Shown one piece after another: positions 34,756 to 41,105 of a stretch of DNA of 64,000 bases; within the stretch, counting starts at the first letter, position 1, and every line of letters starts with the position of its first letter. The DNA lies in assembly GCA_964519385.1 (NCBI GenBank), contig CAZFLR010000005.1, positions 42,545 through 106,544 on the forward strand, read 5' to 3'. A program made the position numbers and the translations under genes. This DNA comes from SVFI01 sp964519385 (lineage in GTDB: Bacteria > Bacillota > Clostridia > Lachnospirales > Lachnospiraceae). Under the pieces are notes generated by a model that was not told the origin of the DNA, searched no databases, and worked only from the letters and a program-made list of their open reading frames with translations.

Positions 34756-34771
34756 TTCCAAAATTATTGAA
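34756..34771. promoter_or_regulatory. Phage operator O1
   Basis: TTCCAAAATTATTGAA, the copy closest to the CI-like gene. Consensus of the three sites: TTCCAAANNAATTGAA. Confidence 0.7.
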
Positions 34772-34791
34772 AAAATATTTCGAAAAACATA

Positions 34792-34819
34792 TTGACAGTC
34801 CAAAAAATTGGATTATTAT
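34792..34819 (+). promoter_or_regulatory. Early (Cro-side) promoter
   Basis: TTGACA (34792-34797), 16 bases, TATTAT (34814-34819). The spacer is completely filled by operator O2. Confidence 0.75.
34798..34813. promoter_or_regulatory. Phage operator O2
   Basis: GTCCAAAAAATTGGAT, the most symmetric site, centred 42 bp from O1. Confidence 0.75.
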
Positions 34820-34827
34820 ACATTCAA

Positions 34828-34843
34828 TTCCAAATAAATTGAA
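34828..34843. promoter_or_regulatory. Phage operator O3
   Basis: TTCCAAATAAATTGAA, centred 30 bp from O2 and just before the Cro-like ribosome site. Confidence 0.72.
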
Positions 34844-34857
34844 GTGGAGGTGAAAAA

Positions 34858-35070
34858 ATGCAAACATACTTGGAAATTAAAAAATATTTAAATGAGAATG
34901 GTATTTCGTTAACATTTGTCAGCAAAAAAACAGGAATACCATTAGCGAGTTTAAGTTTGTCTTTGGCGGGAAAAAGAAAGATAAGTTTGGATGAATACGA
35001 AAGAATTTGCGGAGCACTTGGAGTAAGTGTTGATAGATTCTTGACTGCACGAGTTGTTTCAGAACAATAA
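34858..35070 (+). CDS. Cro-like XRE regulator
   Basis: 70 residues, essentially one HTH: ISLTFVSKKTGIPLASLSLSLAGKRKISLDEYERIC, where KTGIPLASLS is helix 2-3 and KRKISLDEYERICGAL helix 4. Strong GTGGAGGTG ribosome site. Being divergent from the CI-like gene and behind the operator-filled early promoter, it is the expected lytic-side regulator. Confidence 0.87.
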   Translation: MQTYLEIKKYLNENGISLTFVSKKTGIPLASLSLSLAGKRKISLDEYERICGALGVSVDRFLTARVVSEQ

Positions 35071-35071
35071 C

Positions 35072-35209
35072 TGATTTTGGTGGATAGGATGTAGCGCCTT
35101 CACAGGCACTCATGGAGCAAAGAAACATTTTGACCTTCATAAAATCCCCCACAAATACCCTCAAGCAAAAGACTCTGTGCGTGTCGGTGAAGACGCTGCA
35201 TCAAAATCA
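35072..35209 (+). ncRNA. Possible long stem-loop RNA downstream of cro
   Basis: No convincing gene lies between 35071 and 35261. The left arm (TGATTTT at 35072-35078, then GATGTAGCGCCTTCAC at 35088-35103 and GGCAC to 35109) pairs with the right arm (GTGTC at 35181-35185, GTGAAGACGCTGCATC at 35187-35202, AAAATCA at 35203-35209). That is about 28 pairs with two mismatches, two G-U pairs and one 9-base bulge around a loop of roughly 70 bases. It may be a regulatory RNA, an attenuator, or the relic of an inverted duplication. Confidence 0.45.
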
Positions 35210-35261
35210 AGGTAACTGGTACATGTACTCTACATAGGGTGTAAAGAGAGGAGGTATTCAG

Positions 35262-35426
35262 ATGAGTAAATTGAACATAGTGAACATGGTCAAGATTGGA
35301 GATGCTCCGGAAGTGAATTTTGAAGACTTATCGCCGGAACAAAAGAAAGAAGTAGCACGTAAGTTGAATGCGCAAGCCTTGGAAGGAATTGGCTATCGAA
35401 AGGTAGAGGTAGAGGCACCGGCATAG
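35262..35426 (+). CDS. Small early phage protein
   Basis: 54 residues, MSKLNIVNMVKIGDAPEVNF then EDLSPEQKKEVARKLN; ribosome site AGAGGAGG. Helical, no membrane segment. Proteins with this look occur in the early regions of temperate phages of this bacterial group; function unknown. Size and position would suit a recombination directionality factor or antirepressor, without specific evidence. Confidence 0.7.
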   Translation: MSKLNIVNMVKIGDAPEVNFEDLSPEQKKEVARKLNAQALEGIGYRKVEVEAPA

Positions 35427-35473
35427 TCCGGTACCTAGGTAGGACAAGCCCGAGAATGGAGAGGATGAAGAAT

Positions 35474-35626
35474 ATGGGATACATAGGATTTGTAATGTTC
35501 CTGCTTGGCGGAGCTGCAATGGATGGAAGTCAGATGATGGCAGCAGTCCTCACGCTGGCCGGGATGGCACTTGTATACGCGGACTATCGTTTGCAGGAAA
35601 GAAAGGAGAACGAATGCGAAGAATGA
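35474..35626 (+). CDS. Small two-helix membrane protein
   Basis: 50 residues, MGYIGFVMFLLGGAAMDG followed by a second hydrophobic helix and a charged tail (YRLQERKENECEE). GGAGAGGATGAAG upstream. It overlaps the next gene by 13 bases. Unknown function; typical short prophage early protein. Confidence 0.6.
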   Translation: MGYIGFVMFLLGGAAMDGSQMMAAVLTLAGMALVYADYRLQERKENECEE

Positions 35627-35787
35627 CGGGATTATTGTTACTGCTCATTTTCTGTCTGGTGCCGGCAGTGCTGGTAATGTCAGAGACTATTTCAGAATGT
35701 GCGCTGGCGCACATGGACGAGCCGGAATGGTTGCCGATGGAAGCAACTGATATTACGAGATTAAGGATACAGGAGGAAATGAACTAA
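35614..35787 (+). CDS. Small secreted or anchored phage protein
   Basis: 57 residues starting MRRMTGLLLLLIFCLVPAVL, a signal-like N-terminal helix, then a polar tail. AAAGGAGAAC is the ribosome site. Its stop codon abuts the point where the remaining phage structural frame begins, so its 3' end may lie at or near a deletion junction. Confidence 0.55.
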   Translation: MRRMTGLLLLLIFCLVPAVLVMSETISECALAHMDEPEWLPMEATDITRLRIQEEMN

Positions 35788-37292
35788 TCCAGAATGGACA
35801 GCGTATTGATATTTACAACCCATCGCTTGAGTGGTGTATCCACTTTGGACGGAAGAATGTATGGGTACAGTCTATTCTTGAAACACTCCAAACAAATGAA
35901 TTTGAAACACTATCAGAATATATTGCAAAGAGTTATGAAGAAGGATTCCTTGGCACTATGTACGATTTGCAAGGGCAGGGGATTCCGCTTGTATTCCCTA
36001 TTGACCAACAGGCGGTTGTTGATGCCATCCAAACAGAAACAAACCTTTCTACAAGCCTATATTCAGCAATGGGAAAGGATATCAAAGATCTTCAGAAGAA
36101 GATTGCCGGGGAAATCAGCCGAGGATTATCAACAGGCATGATGTATTCAGAAATGGCACGGAACATTGCTTCATGGGCACGGATTCCGAAGAATAACGCA
36201 ATGCGGATTGCCCGGACAGAAGCGCATAGAATTCAATGCAAAGCTGCCTATGATGCGCAGTACAAAGCAAAAAGCAAAGGCGCAGATGTAGTGAAGCAGT
36301 GGGATTCCACACTTGACGGAAAGACAAGGGATTCCCACAGGGTAATTGATGGTGAAATCAAGGAACTGGATGAAAAGTTTTCAAATGGTCTTGAATATCC
36401 GGGTGATCCAAGTGGCAGACCGGAAGAAGTAATCAATTGCAGATGCGCACTTCTTCAGCGTGCAAGGTGGGCACTGGATAGAACTGAAACAAAATACCTT
36501 GGAAAGATGGAGGGAATGACAGATGAAGAATTGAAGCCATTGGCTGATAAACTTCATATTTCAGTTGATAAACTTCGGACATACCAAGGACAGATTGTTC
36601 CAATCAATGCAAGAAATTATGATGATTTCAAGAAGAAATACAATCAGATTTGGCATTATGAAGGCAGTAATCTTCAGAAGGAAGCGGAAGCACGGATTGC
36701 CGGGTATAAGAACAAGAAAGCAGCGAACTATTACGTACGAGACCATGCAGGTGCAAAAGACACAGCGAATGAGCGTGCAGTTTTAGATGAAGCAATTTCA
36801 TCTTTGCCAAAGAAAGTACAAGATGAAATTGAAAAAGGCACAATTTTTGATATTGGAAAAACAGGTGCTAGTCAGTACAATTATTTTGATGATATACTAT
36901 ATATTGCCAAGGGTGCCACGAAAAGTGATGTCATCCATGAAATAGGGCATATGGTAGAAAATAAAATGATTGATTCGCAACAATTGGCGCAGATAAGAAA
37001 GAAATTAGTTGGAAATCCGTCTTTCTTTGATTTCAAAACTGAAATATATTATGACACAAGTGGAAATCCACATGAAATATTCATCCTTGAAAATGATAAT
37101 TTCATTTCACAATATCAGGGTAGAATTTATGTTGAAAATATATTTGATGCGTTTGATAAAAAGGGCAATTTCAAAGATGATTTATTGTGGGAATTCTTGT
37201 CTGAACCATTCCGGGAATACATGTATGAGCCTGACAATCTCAAAGCCAAGTGTGCTGAATTATATGAGTTGATAGATGGAGCGGTAAAATGA
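35751..37292 (+). pseudogene. 5'-truncated phage minor head protein (SPP1 gp7/MuF type) with C-terminal metallopeptidase domain
   Basis: The frame is open from 35751 but has no start before the ATG at 35958 (444 residues from there), and homologous-looking sequence already exists upstream of that ATG, so the N-terminus, portal and terminase genes have been deleted. MuF-type hallmarks: RIARTEAHRIQ, QWDSTLDGKTRDSHRVIDGE and YPGDPSGRPEEVINCRCAL. After a linker with a coiled coil comes an intact zinc-peptidase-like domain: VIHEIGHMVE (HEIGH at 327-331 counted from 35958) and WEFLSEPFREYM (Glu412 or Glu416) as the likely third ligand, similar to gluzincin/lethal-factor-like toxins. The next gene overlaps by 4 bases. 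Whether the truncated product is made is unknown. Confidence 0.82.
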
Positions 37293-37480
37293 CAAAAAAA
37301 GAAAAATTTATGAAAATTGAATCATACAAGGAATTGATGGAGCGCAAGGAAGAATTTAGAAGCGTGAAAATGGATGATGAAATGCGCAATCATGCTTTTG
37401 GGTTATTCCCAAAGGCATCAAGCACAACTGAAGAATTGTACAAAGAACCGCCAAACAAAGGCGGTACAATCGGAAGATAG
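37289..37480 (+). CDS. Small protein overlapping the metallopeptidase gene
   Basis: 63 residues, MTKKEKFMKIESYKELMERK at the start, polar, helical first half, no membrane segment. Its ATG overlaps the stop of the head-protein gene (ATGA). In MuF-linked polymorphic toxin loci the immunity gene usually sits exactly here, so it is an immunity candidate; it could equally be a small structural protein. No family recognised. Confidence 0.6.
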   Translation: MTKKEKFMKIESYKELMERKEEFRSVKMDDEMRNHAFGLFPKASSTTEELYKEPPNKGGTIGR

Positions 37481-37524
37481 GAAAGCATCTTGCACAGGCA
37501 GGGGGCTTTTTTAGTGCAAAAAAA

Positions 37525-37562
37525 TGATATGAAAGGCGGTCATAGTGGCTGCCTTTTTTATA
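37525..37562 (+). terminator. Possible hairpin before the capsid fragment
   Basis: AAAGGCGG and CTGCCTTTTTT pair around CATAGTGG and are followed by a T run. It could be a terminator after the small gene. Confidence 0.45.
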
Positions 37563-37586
37563 TGCAAAGAAAGGAAGGGTGACCAC

Positions 37587-38111
37587 ATGAAAAGATGGTT
37601 GACAGCAAATGCCAATGAGTTTTACGAAGCACTTTTGAAACTTATCAATAGCACAGGCGCACATGCAATCATGGTAAATGAAGGCATGAAAACAAAGATT
37701 CAGACTGTTGCAAGAATCCTTGGATTCAAAACGGAATCAGAAGAAGCATTCGGTAGAGTAGTGACAACTATCGGTGAAGGCAAAGTCAGAATCATTGACA
37801 TGAAGAATGTTGTTACAGTTGAAGGTGAAAATGATGATGCGGCTGCAGTGGAAACACCTGTTATTGGTGTGAAAAAAAGAACTATTGGAGGAAGCGAAAC
37901 AACAGGATTGACAGACATCTATGCAGCACGTTTTAGCGTGAATGATGGTTTTCATGGGGTTACACTCACAGGAAACAAAGCAATCAGAAAATATTTGCCG
38001 GATTTCAATACACCTGGAGCGGTGAAGAAGGGTGAAGTTGAAATGGTTGCCTGTGTTGCACTCAAGAACGTGAAAGCAGCAGGAGTCCTTCGTAATATCA
38101 AGATTGCGTAA
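37587..38111 (+). pseudogene. Phage major capsid protein, C-terminal fragment
   Basis: 174 residues from an ATG behind AAGGAAGGG. The sequence HAIMVNEGMKTKI, ILGFKTESEEAFGR, DIYAARFSVNDGFHGVTL, KYLPDFNTPGAVKKGEVEMV and AAGVLRNIKIA is the C-terminal half of a phage major capsid protein. Full-length relatives are roughly 300 residues or more, so the N-terminal half and the scaffold gene are missing. It cannot build a capsid alone. Confidence 0.8.
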
Positions 38112-38179
38112 TCAATAAAATGATGAAGTGGTGGCTAAGCCCTGCCACTTCTTTTTTTAGAAAGGAATAGGTGAATAAT

Positions 38180-38362
38180 ATGGCCGAAAATAAAAAGGTA
38201 ACAGAACAGGAAAAGGTTTACATTGTGGAAGCTCCTGTGAAAGATTATGTAGGTGTGGGTGCAGCGGGGGTACATTTTGCGAATGGAAAAGCGGAGGTCC
38301 GTGAAGGATGGGTGGTTGACTGGTACAAAGAGCATGGTTATAAAGTCACAGAAAAGAAATAA
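38180..38362 (+). CDS. Small phage structural-region protein
   Basis: 60 residues from ATG 38180 (GTG at 38171 is an alternative). VYIVEAPVKDYVGVGAAGVHF and ending GWVVDWYKEHGYKVTEK; this compact beta-rich type is found between capsid and connector genes in many siphophages. Exact role unknown. Apparently intact. Confidence 0.65.
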   Translation: MAENKKVTEQEKVYIVEAPVKDYVGVGAAGVHFANGKAEVREGWVVDWYKEHGYKVTEKK

Positions 38363-38380
38363 TGAAAGGGGGATTCCCTG

Positions 38381-38614
38381 ATGATTATTTCTGTTGAAGA
38401 ATTGAAGCAGTATATAACAACAACGGAAACAGATGCAGTGCTTGAAGCAAAACTTCAGGCACTGGAACTGTCCATACGGGGATATACACACAACAACTTC
38501 CAACAGCGGAACATTCGGACTGTCTGTCCGGTAATGGCGCAGAAGTTATACACACCATTTCCACATTTCAAGGAAGGTGACACCATTCAGATTTCACAGT
38601 CCAACTTCTGTTGA
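38381..38614 (+). pseudogene. Phage head-tail connector, 3'-truncated
   Basis: About 70 genuine residues, starting MIISVEELKQYITTTETDAVL, with ALELSIRGYTHNNFQ, matching gp6-like head-tail connector/DNA packaging proteins. The frame departs from the family after about residue 72, where XhlA-like sequence begins in another frame at 38604. GAAAGGGGG is the ribosome site. Confidence 0.72.
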
Positions 38615-38771
38615 AAAACTTGCTGCTAATATGACAAGCATGGTTAGAGAGCAGGAAAAGCAGGGAAATCGCCTTGAGGCACTTGAAGGGAGAGACGGTG
38701 AGATGTGGAGAAAGGCTGTTGGATATGTATTAAGCGCAATTGTCGGAACGGTAATAGGATTATTATTTTAA
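38604..38771 (+). pseudogene. XhlA-like holin accessory, 5'-truncated
   Basis: About 55 residues, SVEKLAANMTSMVREQEKQG then RLEALEGRDGEMWRKAVGYV and a C-terminal membrane helix ending GTVIGLLF, the C-terminal part of the XhlA (haemolysin XhlA/holin-associated) family. It is fused by deletion to the connector gene; a chance GTG at 38577 could start it. No endolysin follows: attR is reached 90 bases later. Confidence 0.75.
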
Positions 38772-38858
38772 GGAGAAAGCCTGTGGCGGCAGTCAAAGAA
38801 GGTGTGCGCCGGCGCAACCAAAGGTAGGAGATAAGAAAATACTAGATTGATATGCAAG

Positions 38859-38888
38859 TGCCCTATTTACTAACACGCTCCGCCGTGC
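38859..38888. other. attR attachment site
   Basis: Element arm GTGCCCTATTTACTA (38859-38873), ACACGC, core TCCGCCGTG (38880-38888), then host CCCTGCATC encoding the DAGH side of the amidase. Confidence 0.88.
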
Positions 38889-38957
38889 CCTGCATCAAGT
38901 ACAATCGTTGTCATGTTTTCACCCGGGAGTGCTTTTATATTATGATATGAAAGCATA
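38871..38957 (-). pseudogene. Amidase 5' fragment (VLDAGHGG piece)
   Basis: Minus-strand frame MLSYHNIKALPGENM then TTIVLDAGHGG, which then enters the element (AC-stop, TAG at 38871-38873). DAGHGG carries the first zinc ligand of amidase_3 enzymes. The start may be ATG 38957 or the internal ATG 38915; both lack a strong ribosome site, and the frame is open further upstream. No signal peptide is evident. It is divergent from the TIGR04086 gene. Confidence 0.82.
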
Positions 38958-39050
38958 TGCCGGATGGTTCGCAGAATGTGCCGGAAAACGTGTTCTAAAG
39001 GAAAGGCTGACAACATACAATAGACCAAGAATACTGCGGACGGATAAGAA

Positions 39051-39407
39051 ATGAAAAAATATGTAGGCGCGTTTTTAAAGCTTTTGCTTGCAGCGTTTGT
39101 GATGAGTGTGCTGCTTTTGTTTCTGCTTGCGTATCTGCTTTTTAAATTTCGGTTGTCGGATACTGTTGTCTCTGCTTCAATTATTGCAATTTATGTACTT
39201 TCCAATTTTTTTGCGGGATTTTTAGCGGGGAAAATCATGGAACAGCAAAAATATCTCTGGGGTCTGGGGATAGGAGCGGCTTATTTTTGCGTACTTTTCA
39301 TAGTCTCGCTTTTGTGCGGACAGTCCCTTTCCAACATCGGCTCCGGCTTCGCAATGACGATGTTTTTATGTCTGGCAAGCGGAATGCTCGGAGGTATGCT
39401 CAGTTGA
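39051..39407 (+). CDS. TIGR04086-type small membrane protein
   Basis: 118 residues with four hydrophobic helices (about 7-30, 38-60, 68-88, 95-117), KKYVGAFLKLLLAAFVMSVL at the start. The pattern fits the TIGR04086/DUF3792 membrane family of Firmicutes, which is often found next to SCIFF genes. Function unknown; a role in peptide export or maturation is only inferred from location. Weak ribosome site (GATAAGAA). Confidence 0.78.
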   Translation: MKKYVGAFLKLLLAAFVMSVLLLFLLAYLLFKFRLSDTVVSASIIAIYVLSNFFAGFLAGKIMEQQKYLWGLGIGAAYFCVLFIVSLLCGQSLSNIGSGFAMTMFLCLASGMLGGMLS

Positions 39408-39452
39408 CAGATAAAAAAGCAAGAAAAAATACTTTCATTGATACAAGAAGTG

Positions 39453-39461
39453 TGTTATACT
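39453..39461 (+). promoter_or_regulatory. Extended -10 of the SCIFF gene
   Basis: TGT-TATACT (39453-39461), an extended -10, with no good -35 box. Confidence 0.5.
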
Positions 39462-39497
39462 AGCAATAGTTTTTAATTAATTTAAGGAGGCAATGTG

Positions 39498-39641
39498 ATG
39501 AAACATATCAAGACATTAAGCACACGCGATTTAAAGAAATCCATGAAAAAGGGTGGTTGTGGTGAGTGCCAGACATCTTGCCAGTCAGCTTGCAAGACAT
39601 CTTGTACAGTAGGAAACCAGAGCTGTGAGAACGTAAAATAA
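39498..39641 (+). CDS. scfA: SCIFF ranthipeptide precursor
   Basis: 47-residue peptide, ATG 7 bases after TAAGGAGG. Leader MKHIKTLSTRDLKKSMKK is followed by a core with six Cys (21, 24, 28, 32, 36, 43) in patterns such as CQTSC, CQSAC, CKTSC. This is the 'six cysteines in forty-five' family, nearly universal in Clostridia, whose Cys are cross-linked to nearby residues (often Thr) by radical thioether bonds. The product's function is not settled; quorum sensing-like and redox or metal roles have been discussed. The maturase follows 76 bases later. Confidence 0.97.
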   Translation: MKHIKTLSTRDLKKSMKKGGCGECQTSCQSACKTSCTVGNQSCENVK

Positions 39642-39654
39642 TAGCGTATTTACT

Positions 39655-39682
39655 AAGCAGCGACGTAACTCGCTGCTTATTA
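39655..39682 (+). terminator. Hairpin between SCIFF and maturase
   Basis: AAGCAGCGA / TCGCTGCTT stem around CGTAAC with a poor T tract. Likely a partial terminator or RNA stabiliser that lets the precursor be expressed above the maturase. Confidence 0.65.
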
Positions 39683-39717
39683 TATGAAAAATTATAGGAA
39701 ACAGAGAGGAATATAAA

Positions 39718-41103
39718 TTGGTACATTGTTACAAAAACAATGGATACAACATTGTGATGGATGTTAACAGCGGTTCTGTCCATGTTGTAGATGACATTGT
39801 ATATGACTTAATCCCTCTGATGGAATCTCCGGTTAAGGAAAAGGTGACAAAAGAGGCGATGCTTGACCTTGCCGTGGCGCAGGGCTTTTCGTATGCAAAA
39901 GAGGATATGGCGGAAGCAATCGAAGAGATTATGACGCTTGCGAAAGCGGATATGCTTTACACAGAGGATATTTACGAGAATTATATTGACAGCTTTAAGA
40001 CAAGAGAGACAGTGGTAAAGGCATTGTGCCTTCATATTGCACATGATTGTAATCTGGCATGCAGATATTGCTTTGCGGAAGAGGGAGAATATCACGGACG
40101 CAGGGCGATGATGAGTTATGAGGTGGGATGCAAGGCACTTGATTTCCTGGTTGCAAATTCAGGGAACCGCATTAATCTTGAAGTTGACTTTTTCGGCGGA
40201 GAACCGCTTATGAACTGGCAGGTTGTAAAGGATCTTGTCGCATACGGACGTTCGCTTGAAAAGGAGCATAATAAAAAATTCCGTTTCACACTCACAACGA
40301 ACGGCGTTCTGTTAAATGATGATATTTTAGAGTTTGCCAATCGTGAGATGAGCAATATCGTTCTGAGCATCGACGGACGAAAAGAAGTACATGATAAGAT
40401 GAGACCTCACAGAGGCGGACAGGGAAGCTACGATGAAATTGTTCCGAAATTTATCAAGGTGGCGGAGAGCCGTAATCAGACGGATTACTATGTGAGAGGT
40501 ACATTTACCCATCACAATCTTGATTTTTCAAAGGATGTTCTTCATCTGGCGGATTTGGGATTTAAGCAGATTTCGGTGGAACCGGTGGTTGCGGAGAATA
40601 CAGCAGATTACGCAATCAGGGAAGAGGATTTGCCGGTTCTCATGAAACAGTATGATGAGCTTGCGCTCGAAATGATACGCAGACGTAAAGAGGGAAAAGG
40701 ATTTAATTTTTTCCACTTTATGATAGATTTGGAAGGCGGTCCGTGTGTGGCAAAACGTCTTTCGGGATGCGGAAGCGGAACAGAGTATCTGGCCGTAACG
40801 CCGTGGGGGGATTTTTATCCGTGTCATCAGTTTGTCGGCAATGAAGATTTCCTGCTGGGCAACGTTTATGACGGGATTACAGCACAGAACATCTGCAATG
40901 AATTTAAGCAGTGCAATGTGTATGCAAAGGACTCTTGTAAAAACTGTTTTGCTAAGTTTTACTGCAGCGGCGGATGTGCTGCCAACGCATATAACTTTAC
41001 GGGACAGATTAACGGTGCATATGAAATTGGGTGTGAATTACAGAAAAAGCGTGTGGAATGCGCGATTATGATAAAGGCAGCACTCAGTGACGAGGAGGAA
41101 TAA
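39718..41103 (+). CDS. scfB: SCIFF radical SAM maturase
   Basis: 461 residues, TTG start 8 bases after AGAGGAA. An N-terminal peptide-binding (RRE-like) region (about 1-95) precedes the radical SAM core with CNLACRYCF (Cys at about 111, 115, 118) and FFGGEPLMNW, and a SPASM-type C-terminus with Cys-rich GGPCVAKRLSGCGSG, FYPCHQFVG, CKNCFAKFYCSGGCAAN. It installs thioether cross-links on the SCIFF peptide through auxiliary iron-sulphur clusters. Adjacent to the precursor as in other Clostridia. Confidence 0.97.
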   Translation: MVHCYKNNGYNIVMDVNSGSVHVVDDIVYDLIPLMESPVKEKVTKEAMLDLAVAQGFSYAKEDMAEAIEEIMTLAKADMLYTEDIYENYIDSFKTRETVVKALCLHIAHDCNLACRYCFAEEGEYHGRRAMMSYEVGCKALDFLVANSGNRINLEVDFFGGEPLMNWQVVKDLVAYGRSLEKEHNKKFRFTLTTNGVLLNDDILEFANREMSNIVLSIDGRKEVHDKMRPHRGGQGSYDEIVPKFIKVAESRNQTDYYVRGTFTHHNLDFSKDVLHLADLGFKQISVEPVVAENTADYAIREEDLPVLMKQYDELALEMIRRRKEGKGFNFFHFMIDLEGGPCVAKRLSGCGSGTEYLAVTPWGDFYPCHQFVGNEDFLLGNVYDGITAQNICNEFKQCNVYAKDSCKNCFAKFYCSGGCAANAYNFTGQINGAYEIGCELQKKRVECAIMIKAALSDEEE

Positions 41104-41105
41104 GA

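Larger units (their letters stand above)
29645..38888. mobile_element. Degenerate prophage inserted in an amidase gene
   Basis: About 9.2 kb between two copies of TCCGCCGTG (29645-29653 and 38880-38888). The element ends carry 15-base inverted repeats, TAGTAAATAGGGCAC (29655-29669) and GTGCCCTATTTACTA (38859-38873). It contains a large serine recombinase, BRO/DinD-like protein, EVE-like membrane protein, ImmA, CI-like and Cro-like regulators, three small early genes, and truncated head and lysis genes. Phage type cannot be fixed; the head fragments suggest an SPP1-like siphophage. Confidence 0.93.

Noticed and set aside
34919..35164. Minus-strand 81-codon frame across the Cro-like gene
   Set aside because: Overlaps the Cro-like gene and the stem-loop; no ribosome site.
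35958..37292. Treating the head protein as an intact gene from ATG 35958
   Set aside because: Family-like sequence continues upstream of this ATG in the same frame with no start codon, so the gene has lost its 5' end.
29645..38888. Interpreting the insertion as an integrative conjugative element or IS607-like transposon
   Set aside because: No conjugation or relaxase genes; head, connector and XhlA fragments and a CI/Cro switch indicate a phage origin.
39498..39641. Cys-rich peptide as a ferredoxin or metallothionein
   Set aside because: Cys spacing and the adjacent SPASM maturase identify it as a SCIFF precursor.
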